Shown one piece after another: positions 1 through 9,823 of a DNA stretch of 27,431 nt. The position numbers were made by a program, and so were the translations under genes. Source of the stretch: Chara braunii (taxonomy: Eukaryota > Streptophyta > Charophyceae > Charales > Characeae); the NCBI GenBank assembly GCA_003427395.1, contig BFEA01000022.1:4854999-4882429 (forward strand), in the 5' to 3' direction. The notes beneath the pieces are model-generated. The model searched no databases. It was given only the letters and a program-made list of their open reading frames with translations, and had not been told where the DNA came from. Every line of letters starts with the position of its first letter. The stretch's first letter is position 1.

Positions 1-59
<59 letters not shown>

Positions 60-61
60 AA
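1..61. repeat. (CA)n followed by poly(A)
   Basis: About 38 bases of CA dinucleotide run directly into about 23 A residues. A poly(A) run at a window edge could be the tail of a retroposed sequence that lies mostly outside the window, but nothing upstream is visible to test that. Positions 62-261 hold no recognisable gene; 145-205 is purine-rich. Confidence 0.95.
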
Positions 62-261
62 AGTGTATATTGCCATGTTCCGGCTGAAGATTCATTCCGA
101 TTTTGCTCATCCTACACACACAGCTTCTTTGGAAACCGAGGACGAGGACAGGGACGAGGTGAGGAAAGAGAAGGAAGAGGAGAGGTGGGGGTGGTTGGGA
201 GGGCGAATGCACCAGTCTTCTCGACGTTCTCACGACTGCCAGTGACGAGAAGCAACACGTG

Positions 262-383
262 CCTTCTCACGACTGCCCGTGCTGCACGCTGTGCAACGTG
301 CGACATGCAGCGACGTGCGCTGCCTTCTCACGACTGCCCGTGCTGCACACTGTGCAAAGTGCGACATGCAGCGACGTGCAGCG
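262..383. repeat. 61-bp tandem duplication
   Basis: Two head-to-tail copies (262-322 and 323-383) begin with CCTTCTCACGACTGCCC and differ at only a few positions. Short reading frames on both strands run through it because the unit is GC-rich. They show no domain and are treated as chance. Confidence 0.9.
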
Positions 384-444
384 CACAACGTCGAAGAGCA
401 TCGAGCTGAGCAGGTAGGCACCACCGTTTTCCCTCCAACATAAG

Positions 445-571
445 GGACCCTGATAATGAATGTATGGAACCTGTGTTTACGACCACAAACAGAACACAAC
501 GGACCCTCATAATTAATGTATGCAAGGTATGTTTCCGGCCACGAACAGCCATAATAAGGGTCCGTTGTGTT
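445..571. repeat. Three GGACCCT-headed copies, one inverted
   Basis: GGACCCT followed by an AT-rich ATAATnAATGTATG-like stretch occurs at 445 and 501, a 56-bp period. A third copy near 551-567 is inverted. Arms 493-507 (AACACAACGGACCCT) and 557-571 are perfect 15-bp reverse complements separated by 49 bp. This could be the remnant of a small inverted-repeat element. No target-site duplication was found. Confidence 0.75.
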
Positions 572-613
572 TGGGGGAAGACAGTGGCAGCCCGTGGGAG
601 GCTGGGAGCCCCA

Positions 614-705
614 CTGCGCCTTGCAAATATTTTTCACAACGGCGCAGTTTGCCGCCCTTTTGCTTGTAGCCCCCCTGCGCCTTGCAAATATTTTTCACAA
701 CGGCG
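614..705. repeat. Direct repeat with 61-bp period
   Basis: The 31-bp stretch starting CTGCGCCTTGCAAATA and ending CACAACGGCG occurs at 614-644 and again at 675-705, offset by 61 bp. The 30 bp between the copies is not repeated. Confidence 0.9.
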
Positions 706-1028
706 TGGGAGGAAGAATGAAAAAATAGGGCCTGGTACCCCTACACACGTGTATAGGTGTAGGTGTAGACCCCGATATCAGGCTATATGCATATATGCAT
801 ATCTTTTGACGGGTGACCCGCGCCAGGTCTAGACCCCCCCATACCTACCCCTTTTTTTTTAAATAAGGGCAAGACACCCACAACTGGCCCGTTCTTTTTC
901 ACGAGAACTGCCCCCAGCCCAGCTGTGGGCCATCCTCCCATCCCCTGGCCACACCTGGCCGGGTGGGACATGGGGCTAGCCAGACCTGCCCACAGCTGTC
1001 GGGTTCGGCTGGGGGCGGCTGGGTGCGG
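706..1028. other. Non-coding, palindromes only
   Basis: No gene is seen. There is an 18-bp palindrome built from ATATGCATAT near 784-801. A perfect 10-bp inverted pair AGCTGTGGGC / GCCCACAGCT lies at 921-930 and 988-997. GGCTGGG-type G-rich repeats occur near 1005-1030. This segment abuts the truncated end of element 1. Confidence 0.5.
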
Positions 1029-2180
1029 CTACGGCCAGCCGTTTGCAGGCTCTGGTGTACGGGGCTTGTCTCTCTGACAGACCTGACAAGTCTCCACGTA
1101 CAGCTTGGCATCTCTCATCATCGTGGGCCACCAGAATCGCTGCAGCAGATTGGCGGCAGTCTTCTTGAAACCAAAATGTCCGGTGGCATCATGACACTCG
1201 CCTAAAAATAAACTACGCAAAGACTCCCTCTCTGGCACACACAGACGTTTATTCCCTACCTTCTCAAGGAACAGCAGTCCGTTGACCAACACAAACTCGG
1301 CAGAAGTCAGTTTGTCCTTCGCCTCGAGTCCACGTATAATCTTAGACATAAACCGGTCCTCACGATAGGCTTCCACCATAGAGCGAGTAACATTGTCCGC
1401 AAGCCCAAACTCAGTGATCAGCGCACCAGAGAAATCTGGTCTACGCGACAGCGCATCAGCAACCTTGTTGCACTCGCCCTTGATGTACTGGGGCTCAAAG
1501 TCATACTACTCTATGACTTTGATCCAACGCTTGAGAGCGTCAAAGAGCACAGGCTGGGTTCTCATCCACTTCAGGGTCTGGTGATCAGTCCTGACATAGA
1601 AGAACCTCCCAAGGAGATAGTGTCTCCAATGGTTGAGCGCCTTGTATATCGCATAGAGTTCCTTCTCATAGGTGGACTTAGCCAACTTCTGAGAGGGCAT
1701 CTTTTTGGACATGTACTTTACCAGCCTCAACTTTTTCCCCTCCTGCTGCGCAAGTATGGCGCCTATGCCATATTGGCTAGCATCCGTAGTTACTACGAAA
1801 GGTGTGTCATGATCAGGAAGTTTTAAGACCTCATGGTGTGTCAACGCATGCTTCAAATGTATGAAAGCAGCCTCACACCTGTCTATCCACTCCCATGGGG
1901 TGTCAAGGCGAGTCAGGTTCGTCAAAGGGGCGGCCACTATGTTGTAATTCTGAACAAAATTGCGGTAGTAGCCTGTCATCTCCAAGAAGGAGCTCGTCTC
2001 AGTCACAGACAGAGGACGCGGCCAGTCACGAATGTTGGCCACCTTCGCGTCATCGGGTTTCAATCCCTCCGCGGAAATTTCATGACCCAAGTACAAGACA
2101 CGGGTGCGGCCAAACTCGCACTTCTCACCGTTGATCTTGAACTTGTGTTGTCGAAGAAGGCTAAGGACTTTGTCCTACTA
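1029..2180 (-). pseudogene. pol: Element 1 pol C-terminal part: RT thumb, RNase H, integrase zinc domain
   Basis: This frame resumes after a break near 2175 with the RT thumb ([10 protein letters not shown] at about 2093-2064). It continues through a complete-looking RNase H: the first Asp is in TTDAS, the Glu in EKELYAIY and the next Asp in VRTDHQTL. An in-frame TAG at 1508-1506 interrupts it; the sequence around it (KVIE*YDFEPQYIKGE) suggests CAG became TAG. Beyond it the same frame gives the VADALSRRPD linker and the integrase HHCC zinc domain (HDATGH then CQVC). The frame ends at 1029, just past CQRDK, where homology stops. The DDE core is absent, so no integration activity is possible. 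Product family is certain; function is lost. Confidence 0.93.
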
Positions 2181-3148
2181 AAAATAAGTATGTCATCGAG
2201 GTACACGATGACAAACTTATCCAAGTAGTCATGAAATATCTGATTCATAGCGTGCTGAAAGGTGCCAGGAGCATTGCAAAGGCCGAAAGGCATCACCACA
2301 AACTCGTACCAACCGTACCTGGTCTGAAATGCGGTTTTGTGTTGATCCTCGAGCCGGATTGCAATCTGATGGTACCCGAACTTCAGATCTATCTTACTGA
2401 AGTACCGGCACCCTTGCACTCTATCTAGCAAGTCATCGATGCATGGTCGGGGCTCTCTGTTCTTGACAGTGATGGCATTGAGGCCCCTATAGTCAATGCA
2501 CATCCTCAGTGTTCCTTCCTTCTTCGGTACGAATAGGACTGGAGATCCATAAGGAGAAACACTCGTCCGGATCCAACCCTTCTCTACGAGTTCCTTGAGT
2601 TGCCGACGAAGCTCATCAAGCTCACCTGGAGACATCCGATAGATCCTACCCTTCGGGATGCTAGACCCTGGGATAATCTCTATCGCGTGGACGACCTCTC
2701 TCTCAACAACCCCTATAGGCTCTTGAAATAGATCAGGGTACTTGGCAACTACTCCTTCTATCTTCGGTGGCATTTTCACCGACTCGCCTGCTGCAGAGAC
2801 GTAGACTAGATACATACCCTCTTCCGGATTTTTCTTATAATAGTTATAGAACGCGGCTGCACACATGCATCCGTGGGACTCGATCAGACTACTAGCTTTA
2901 AACTTGCGTAATAGGGCGATCCCCCCACCTGGCAAAGTGTGTTTGACCACTTTTCGGTCCCAGTCAAACTGGGGTTGTGCCACAGTAAGGTAGTACATAC
3001 CTAACAAGATATCCATAGGGAGATCATCGCTCACTAGGAAAGAGACGCGATGTCTCAGTTCCCCTCCCGCGTACGGGAAGCAACACTCAACATCTTGGAG
3101 GTAGTCGTTGACTACCATGCACTGTTTGTTGGCATAGGTCGACTTCAC
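2131..3148 (-). pseudogene. pol: Element 1 pol middle part: end of protease and reverse transcriptase
   Basis: The frame carries the C-terminal protease motif (DILLGMYYL), then the RT fingers and palm. Visible motifs are [44 protein letters not shown] and the catalytic YLDD in [14 protein letters not shown]. Right after FSRT the frame is lost. About 11 residues that element 2 has at this point (EEHVEHL region) are missing, and the thumb continues in another frame from about 2175. This reads as a small deletion not divisible by three. The upstream frame break at 3136-3161 is caused by a 13-bp tandem duplication. Confidence 0.93.
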
Positions 3149-3571
3149 AGGTCGACTCCACAGGTGGACTCAGGTGCTGCACTCGCCCCTGTAAGCGCAG
3201 CCTCTCAACGCATGTGTGGCTAATGAAGTTCCTAGTCGAGCAAGTGTCATAATAGGCCCCGGCCTTGCGGCCGCTGATGACTACCTCACCAACGAACATC
3301 TCTCCCTTAGGGGCTTTGGCCAATGTCCTCCAAGAAGCTAGTGGGTGTGATCTAGACCACTCCTCCTCTAGCTCCTCTAAGGATTCAAACACATTCATCG
3401 AACAGAGGCTCGATGGGTCAGAATGTGTTTGCGGGACGACTATGGAGTCAGTAGCTTGGGCCATCTCGCGAGATGGTGAGGGTGTATCCACCAGCTCGAC
3501 CCTAGCAGGAACAACTACTATTCCTACTGGCTCGACGCGTCTCCCGGAGCAGTGCGAGAACTCCTGGCCGC
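3087..3571 (-). pseudogene. pol: Element 1 pol N-terminal part: aspartic protease
   Basis: The frame opens about 45 bp upstream of the gag stop and lies -1 relative to gag. After an acidic linker (ESLEELEEEWSR) comes the retropepsin-type core AGAYYDTCSTRNFIS. The expected active-site triplet is Asp-Thr/Ser-Gly; here it reads Asp-Thr-Cys, so the glycine appears to be lost by one base change. The second half of the protease lies in the next frame after the 13-bp duplication. The reading past about 3150 in this frame (CEVDLCQQ...) is out-of-phase sequence. Confidence 0.85.
3136..3161. repeat. 13-bp tandem duplication causing a pol frameshift
   Basis: Plus-strand copies AGGTCGACTTCAC (3136-3148) and AGGTCGACTCCAC (3149-3161) lie head to tail and differ by one base. 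On the minus strand the protease frame enters in one phase and continues in another after exactly these 13 bases (13 = 1 mod 3). A single copy would keep protease and RT in one frame. Confidence 0.85.
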
Positions 3572-5491
3572 ATTGCTACCAACGGGAGCGGAGGATCCCA
3601 ACGCCTGCCCCATCGTAGGCGGGATCTTTTCGGTCACCTTCTTGTTTCGACACTTGAATTGGTTATGGCCATATTGGCCACAACGGATACAAACCTGCCT
3701 TGTGTACCGATCTCTCCACACGTCCTCTGTGAGACCCGCTTTCTCCCATGGAGGAACATTGAAATCAACTTGACTCCTAGACTGGGAACCTCCTCGGCGT
3801 CTACCGGTCGCCTTTCCTTTTTGAGCTACGGCAGCGACTACTCCACCCCCTGAAGCCTCCACGCTGCCAGCCTCTGAACCTACTCCCTCCTGGAAGTTGT
3901 CATCTAACTCGATGGTTGAACCATCGTTATCGACAAACATAATGCGACCCTTCGCCTTCTAGTTGGGAGGCAGTGACTTTCTCCTACCATCCGTAGTTGG
4001 TGTCTGCCCATGCCCTATCTTTGCCTCAAGGTCTAGGGCCTTCTTGCTAAATGAGGGAAAGTTGTGCATATTGATGTTGGCCTCACCTGCCAACTGATTC
4101 CTGAGAGGCATGGGAAAGCATCTCAGGTAGGAGGTGAGTAAAACCTGAGGGTCATAGCAAACCCCAGGGACACAGATCAGACGCTCTACAGCATCAGTGG
4201 CCTTCCTTACTGACTTGAACTGCCTCGTGTGCAGTGTCGGGATCGCATCAGTGGCCTTTTGGGCCTCCTGAGGATCATGCCACCTGTCTTCCACCAACTT
4301 GAGGAAGTCATCCAGTTTCTGGGTGACCGCCCAAGCGCGAAAGTCGTGACCGTACCCCTGGAACTGCACTAAACCACTCGACCATCGTGCTGCACTCCCC
4401 TCTAAATAGGAGGCAGCCACAAGCACTTCCTCGTGTGGCAAGGTAAGTTTGCACTTTACATAGACTGGCACTGCCCTCAACCAAGTGTCGAGGTTTTCGA
4501 CCCTCTTATCCCCTGTAAAGGGTTTAGGAGTGACGATGGCCGTCTTTGGCACCCACTGACTTTGTCCCGGTCCCTGCATCAATCCGGACTGTGGAACCTG
4601 TGGTGCAGGTGGCTGCACTAGCTGCTGGGGCTGTGAACCCTGCGGCTGTGCAGGCTGCGAGACAGCAGGCTGCCGGCTTATGGCAACCTGAGACGGAGGT
4701 TGGGAGAACACTGTCTGTACAGGAATCTGTACACTAGGACCGGTTGAGAACCCGCCTGTCAAAGGCATACCTAGGGAAACGGGTTGGACCGACGCTGGAG
4801 CAGTATATGGGGATACCCCAGTCACCGGTGGGACAAAAGGAGGATGTACAACAGGCCAAGCACCGGGCCCAGACGGTGGTGGTGCCGCCTGCACTCGTCC
4901 GACTAACACAGCCAGACTCTGCTGGATGTCCTGTAAGATCTCCATTTGGTGATCTTGCATCTCTACTACACTTAGCAAGACCGACCGTATGGTCCTCACA
5001 TCATCCTCCAACTCTGCAGGGTCCATCTCCTCTAACTCACTGATGTCTGCTTGCCTCCGCTGCATCCTGACTCTTCTTCTAATCATTCTTTATTTCTCTG
5101 CCTTAATCTCTCCTAAAGTCTGTTGTAGTTGTGCCTCGCGATCAGCAGCTCACTGTATGGCAACCTCCTCGGGAGTCAACACTAGCAGCTGGCTTGCCAT
5201 TAAGCCAATTGACCGACTCTGGGTCTGCGTGACCGTTGACCCTACAGACCCTGAACTACTAGCCTGGGAACTCTGCTGCGCAGAAGTTGTCATGGCTGCT
5301 GAAGCTGCGGCTTCGCTTGCAAACGCCCTACTGGCCTTTGCTGCCGTAGCTCTCCTCTACTGCTGCTGCCTCTCCCTAAGGTGGCGGAACAGAAACCTGT
5401 CGCCCTCTGGTCCTAAGGCCAAGTGGGCTATCGGGCATCTAGCCGATCGCAAGATCCAGTCGTCTGGTTGTGGACCCTCCCTGTCACTCGT
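3524..5491 (-). pseudogene. gag: Element 1 gag: capsid/nucleocapsid, with four in-frame stops
   Basis: One frame runs the whole length but is cut by TAG 5359-5357, TGA 5152-5150, TAA 5092-5090 and TAG 3961-3959. N-terminal sequence REGPQPDDWILRSARC and GPEGDRFLFRHLRERQQQ sits upstream of any remaining ATG. The codon at 5491-5489 is ACG, so a lost ATG is plausible. A Gln/Pro-rich linker (about 4900-4560) follows. Then comes a Retrotrans_gag-type capsid domain (PFTGDKRVENLDTWLRAV to LRNQLAGEA, about 4530-4080). A CCHC zinc knuckle CIRCGQYGHNQFKC lies near 3680. All four stops are compatible with single transitions, but only by inference. Gag would package element RNA into a virus-like particle; this copy cannot encode it intact. 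Confidence 0.93.
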
Positions 5492-6752
5492 AAGCTACAG
5501 CACTATACAGTCTACGCTAGAACACTCTAGATGTTTACCGCAGCATAGTGCACAGACCAACTAAAAATAAATAAATAATTAATTGGTGGCTACGTCAGAG
5601 TAGATACATTTGGGTTCAACAGGTAAGTTCAGATTCCTACAAACGAAAACTATTTTACTTTTACTAGTGCACAAACAGAAGCACAAGGAGCAAAAAACAG
5701 TTCTAACTAATGCTGTCTGTCAGATGTCAATGGCTGTACATCTAACTAATCAAAATAATAGGATCATTTGTTGGGTCTGTTTGCAGAGTGGAATCTTGCC
5801 CAAACTTATCACCTGGAATCTACCCCTCCCTCAATTCTTCTTGAATGTCTCCTGTCGTCAACGTCCCTGAGCGATCCAGATAGCGTGCGTGTCTGAAGGT
5901 GTGCACATGGCCCACCCCTGTACCCCGAGTCCTGCTGAGCTGGCCAGCCCAGCACAGTTTTTATCCTCGCGTGCAGCGAGCCTTACACCGACCAATTGGC
6001 TGATCAGGAGGTGTTTTTATGGACAGCCCCCGAAGTCCTCAGGAATTATTTAACGTCGCACACAGGACGACGATCACAGCCAATGGAAGGTACCCCGCCG
6101 GTGCTTATTTATAGACGCCCGGGCTCGTATGTCCCCTAGAGCTGGCCTGCCCTTCAGAACCCCTCTGCAGCGCAGTGAGCAGACAAAGGACAAAGCAGCA
6201 AAGCATGTGTGCTCTACTCCCGGTGGGTTGGCATGGTGACCGTGACCCAGTGCTTTGTCCAAGGCCCTTCAGATAGCTCCGCCCGCTCCTTCCAGATGCT
6301 CCACGTGAAGGCTGACAACTCTCAAGGTTGAGCGCACACGACTCCTCACATGAGAGGACTCTCAAGACAGAACACACATCCTCACGATAAGAAGTGTCGA
6401 AGAGGGTAGATAAGGTTAGGTGCAACGTACCTCAAAATAGCTGCCCCCAACCACAAATATTCTCACCAGATAACCCGACGTTGATTGTCATGACCAATCG
6501 CTGCTACGGCACAACCAGCATTGCACAGCCGTTCCACCTCAGCATCAATCACACACCAGATAGTTCTCATCACACTGCGAACACCCAATAATCCCCATAC
6601 AGCCTTCCTGGCGATACCCATCACCTCCTGGGTCGCCACTTATCTTCGCCCTCCTCACTACACACGTACTACGTCACGGTCACTCACCGCACACACTGCG
6701 TGCATGTCTCATTAGGCAGAAGATAAGCGCCAGATTAGCGCACCGAACCACA
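5492..6752 (-). other. Leader region of element 1, or an insertion in it
   Basis: This lies between the lost gag start and the primer-binding site. It has no convincing gene. The 1.26-kb length compares with 1.02 kb in element 2. A promoter-like block at 5955-6115 is listed separately. Positions 5561-5590 are AT-rich (AAATAAATAAATAATT). Confidence 0.5.
5955..6115. promoter_or_regulatory. Promoter-like divergent CCAAT/TATA arrangement
   Basis: On the plus strand AGCCAATGG (about 6078-6086) is followed some 20-25 bp later by CTTATTTATAG (about 6104-6114). On the minus strand AGCCAATTGG (about 6003-5994) is followed about 30 bp downstream by GGATAAAAAC (about 5966-5957). The two point away from each other, as in divergent plant promoters. 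No coding sequence follows on either side, so this may be a transposed fragment or chance. Confidence 0.3.
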
Positions 6753-6764
6753 ACTCCGATACCA
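6753..6764 (-). other. Primer-binding site of element 1
   Basis: The minus strand reads TGGTATCGGAGT. It resembles the plant initiator-Met tRNA PBS (TGGTATCAGAGC) with two differences, and matches 11 of 12 bases of the PBS of element 2. It lies 3 bp inside the TG/CA boundary at 6768, the expected position next to a 5' LTR end. Confidence 0.8.
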
Positions 6765-6767
6765 AAT

Positions 6768-7633
6768 TGCAAGGAAGATGAGCAATAGCGAACTTCAGCA
6801 ATCAAACAGCATCATACATATGAGACCAGATAGTCGTGACCTCGAACCAAAAGCAGAATTGCACCACGAGTTTCACCAAATAAGAGCACACCAAAAGCTC
6901 ATAATTGACAATGCTGGAATAGCGTCATCATCATCAACGAAGAACCAATGCTGATATCCTATCTGGCGCTCGGCGCCCAGACTACGAATGGCAGATCCTA
7001 TCTAGCCTAGACTACAATGCCGCTGATGATGTCAACAGCTTCCCAAGTACGAGCAGACCTCGGCCAATGCCGCATGCGTCAAGCACCAGGTATGTCTCTC
7101 GTATGCACCCAAGGACCACCATGCGCCCCATCCAGCATCCAGCATACAGCAGCACAGCTCGGCTATGGCTGCCTGCTCCTTCCAGCTCGCCCGTGAGCGC
7201 GTGAGCCTGGCAGGCGATAGCGCAGAAGCGCTTGCGCACAAAGCAGCCAGTGCCCGAATCACCAATGTGTGGGCAGGCCCTTCCCTGTATCGAAATGGCC
7301 TGCTGCTGCGTGCTGTGCTGCGGTACTGGGCCCCGGCCCAGAAGCTTCCGGTAGGCCCAGGGAGGCTGAGCCTCAGTCCGAAGGAAACAGGCCCAGGGCC
7401 TGTGGCTCACTTGTGTATCTGGCCCAGGCCTTGTCTCAGTTACATGCAATGAAAGGCAGCCTGGGCCTGGGTGCTTCCAACCGAATGGCGCTGCGCAACT
7501 GCCTGAATTTCCCCAGTTGCGTAGTAGTCCAAAATAGGCCTCTCGGGGGCTGTCGAGCCTGCCTTCACTTAGGGCGGCCGACGCTGTTGCAAATACGGGC
7601 CCAGTAGGGCTTATCGAGGCCTTGTGCCTCGCA
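6768..7633 (-). mobile_element. Possible 5' LTR of element 1
   Basis: The inner edge is set by the PBS, since the plus strand at 6768 reads TGCAAGG. The outer edge is a guess: plus-strand CA at 7632-7633, where the minus strand reads TGCGAGGCACAAGGCCTCG, a small hairpin like the one that starts the LTR of element 2. Many GGCC-rich short palindromes fill the outer half, also as in element 2. With no second LTR present the length cannot be confirmed. Confidence 0.45.
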
Positions 7634-8305
7634 TCTCTTGAAAAAAAAAGAAAAAAAAAAAGAGAAGAAGAAGGACAAGAACAAGAACAAGAACAAGAAG
7701 ACAGAAGACAGAAGTCACAGAAGCACTTTTCAATTCTCTTGACATTTCTTCCTTAATTTCCTAAAGAACAATACCTTTTGCAATAACCTTGCACAGACCA
7801 AATCAATTTTTGTGAAGTCGTCTGGGTCGTTCAACCTGTGAGCTTTCTGAGAAACATTGTGCATGAAGTTCTCCGCATCATTCCAAATTTGGCTGCTCTG
7901 CAGAACATTCTGCACGGTTCATAAAGAAAGCAGAATCCATGTCGAGATAGTCACAAAATGACAAAACCATTTGACACGTAAATTCCACAGGAAGATGACA
8001 CCACTTACAAGCATTACTGCCTATAAGCCCCTGAGCAAATGTCAAAGGGAAAGCAGGAGAGGTCACTGGGCTCTATTCTCACGGCGGGACTTTCATCTGC
8101 AAACATGGGAAACAGTCGAGCCCAAGTAAGTGCATACATTTCTCGCCGCCCCCCCAAAAAGGAAACATTGCATACATTTAAAGGCCTTCCATGATTCAGA
8201 CCCCAAATTCGGACTTCAGCGTCAGATGCCCAGGCCGAGTTTGTCAAACTCAGAAAAGTCACAATCGGGTACCTCAGCAGTCTGGTCCAACAGGCACCCA
8301 GCAAA
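7634..8305. other. Purine-rich tract and unrecognised sequence
   Basis: Positions 7640-7710 are A/G-rich with (AAGAAC)n-like repeats. On the minus strand 7915-7730 encodes a 61-residue open stretch (KAHRLNDPDDFTKIDLVCAR). Two neighbouring minus-strand frames continue upstream to 8304, offset from one another. I do not recognise any product. These could be decayed coding sequence or chance. Confidence 0.3.
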
Positions 8306-8544
8306 CAGTCACGTTTCAGGGATAAGAGTCACATCCCACGAGTGAAAAGGCAGATTCACCAAGCAAGAGTCATGTCTCAAAGGCAGAAGTCACGTTTCCT
8401 AATGAAAAGTCGTATTGAAGAGTCACATCCCTTGAGTAAAGGCAGTATCACAGGCAAAAGTCGTGACCCTCAGGCAGGAGTCACTATCCACAGTCAAACG
8501 TCATGTTCACAAGTGAAAAGTCACGACTCAAAGGCCCAAGCAGC
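8306..8544. repeat. Degenerate AGTCACG minisatellite
   Basis: About ten diverged copies of a unit of roughly 20-40 bp begin with A/GAGTCAC(G/A)T. A higher-order period of 94 bp is visible: AGAGTCACATCCC occurs at 8325 and again at 8419, followed by similar GAGT(GA)AAAGGCAG text. Confidence 0.7.
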
Positions 8545-9715
8545 AGCAGTCCAATGGAAATTCGGGAAGGTTCCAGGCCTTGACATTCAGAAGCAGACAG
8601 GCCGTGGGGATGTGGTACCGGAACCAGTCAGGACCCAAGAAACAGAGGCTGGCACGAGTTGAAGTGCAAACCAAGACTACAAAAGGACTGGCCAGCCTCC
8701 CATTCGGGGAGATTGCTCATTCGTAAGAAGTGTGGAAGTGCTGGTGCACTTGTGCGCTGAAGTGAGGAGCAGAGCGCTGAAGCCAGAGTGCTGCGCTAAG
8801 TGAGGGAGAGAGAGGAAGATAGCGCTGGCAGGAAGAAGGCAGCCATAGCTGCGCCAGTGCAGAAGTGTTAGTGCTAGATGTTAGTAGTAGACTCCAGAGG
8901 GGTTAGTAGAGTTGACAGTGGGTGTATTCAGAGTAGATCTTTGAGTAGAAGATAGTGAGTGTGCATGTATGTAGAGAGAGAAGATACAGCAAGGACATAG
9001 CTAGAGAGGAGACCAGCAAGGAGGGAGAAGAGCAGAGAGGAAGAGATACTTACCTGAGAGTTTATGCTGGATACTGGTTACATTCGATATGCGCTGATGA
9101 GCGCTGGTGACTTGAACTCTTATTGCTCTTGTATATCTTGTTGGAATTCATAAGATGCGTTTTCTGGTTTTAATCTCTCTGGTCTTCGGTGTGAACTTCG
9201 TATGAACTCATATATGCATGAGGTGTGAATATGTGCGCTCACTGGTGTTGAACTAAAAGGTTCATTGCAACATGCCACACGGTTTTGCAATTCCACAGGA
9301 AGTCATCATACTTTCTATGTCCTGTGCAGGGACCCGAGGCTATTGCAGCAAACAGCAGAGGACCGTTAGCCCCTGAGCTCAGGCCCAAAGTGGTAAGGCC
9401 TGGTCAGACAAGGGTTTGGGGCCCCGGCCAAGCTGTCTGGAACCTGGTAGGTTGAGGCTGAAACCAGAAGTCTCGACAAGGCAGTGCCTGAAGACCGGCC
9501 AAAGTACTTAACGAAAGCCGGAGAGAGTCATGGTTGTCCTGGTTGGAGGGAGTTTGACGAACAGCCCGCTGGGCGCTCATGGTGACCTGAGCTAGCGGGA
9601 GGAAGCAGGGCCAGCCATAGATGGACTGGGAGGAAAGCATCCTGCCAGGCTGATGGGGGGTTGTGGTGGCAGCAGCAGGTCAGCGTACAATATCAGGCCA
9701 GCAGCAGCCATGGCT
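8545..9715. other. Unrecognised; purine-rich, weakly LTR-like
   Basis: No gene is recognised. Positions 8740-9060 contain repeated AGCGCT and GAGAG words and a TACTTAC stretch. A segment ending ATTGCAACA at 9272 resembles the layout of the LTR of element 2, which ends ATGCAACA. No PBS follows it and no TG start could be fixed, so I do not call it an LTR. Confidence 0.25.
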
Positions 9716-9823
9716 GGGGAAGAAGGCTGGTGGCATTGCAGGTTGGGCACTGGGGAAGAAGTCCGGCGCCATAGCAGGTTGGGCTCAGAGGAAGAAGGCC
9801 AGCGCCATAGCAGGTTGGGTGCT
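9716..9823. repeat. 36-bp tandem repeat, three copies
   Basis: Copies start at 9716, 9752 and 9788 with GGGGAAGAAG-type text and contain GCAGGTTGGG. Because 36 is a multiple of three, the plus frame starting at 9653 reads as a 12-residue repeat of the form EEGxxHSRLG, repeated three times. There is no domain match and no support for translation. Confidence 0.9.

Larger units (their letters stand above)
1029..6764 (-). mobile_element. Element 1: decayed Ty3/gypsy LTR retrotransposon
   Basis: On the minus strand the order is primer-binding site (6764-6753), a leader of about 1.26 kb, gag (5491-3524), protease, reverse transcriptase, RNase H and the HHCC head of integrase. The last ends at 1029 without the catalytic core. 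The order protease-RT-RNase H-integrase defines Ty3/gypsy rather than Ty1/copia. At least five in-frame stops, two clear pol frame breaks and a gag/pol frame offset mark an old copy. No 3' LTR or chromodomain survives at the low-coordinate end, so the copy is truncated there. A possible 5' LTR is listed separately. Confidence 0.93.

Noticed and set aside
4989-5564. 191-codon plus-strand open frame
   Set aside because: It is the antisense of element 1 gag, whose minus-strand reading is clearly homologous to gag.
7012-7449. 145-codon minus-strand open frame
   Set aside because: It lies in the probable LTR of element 1, has no domain and is GC-rich. Open frames on both strands suggest chance.
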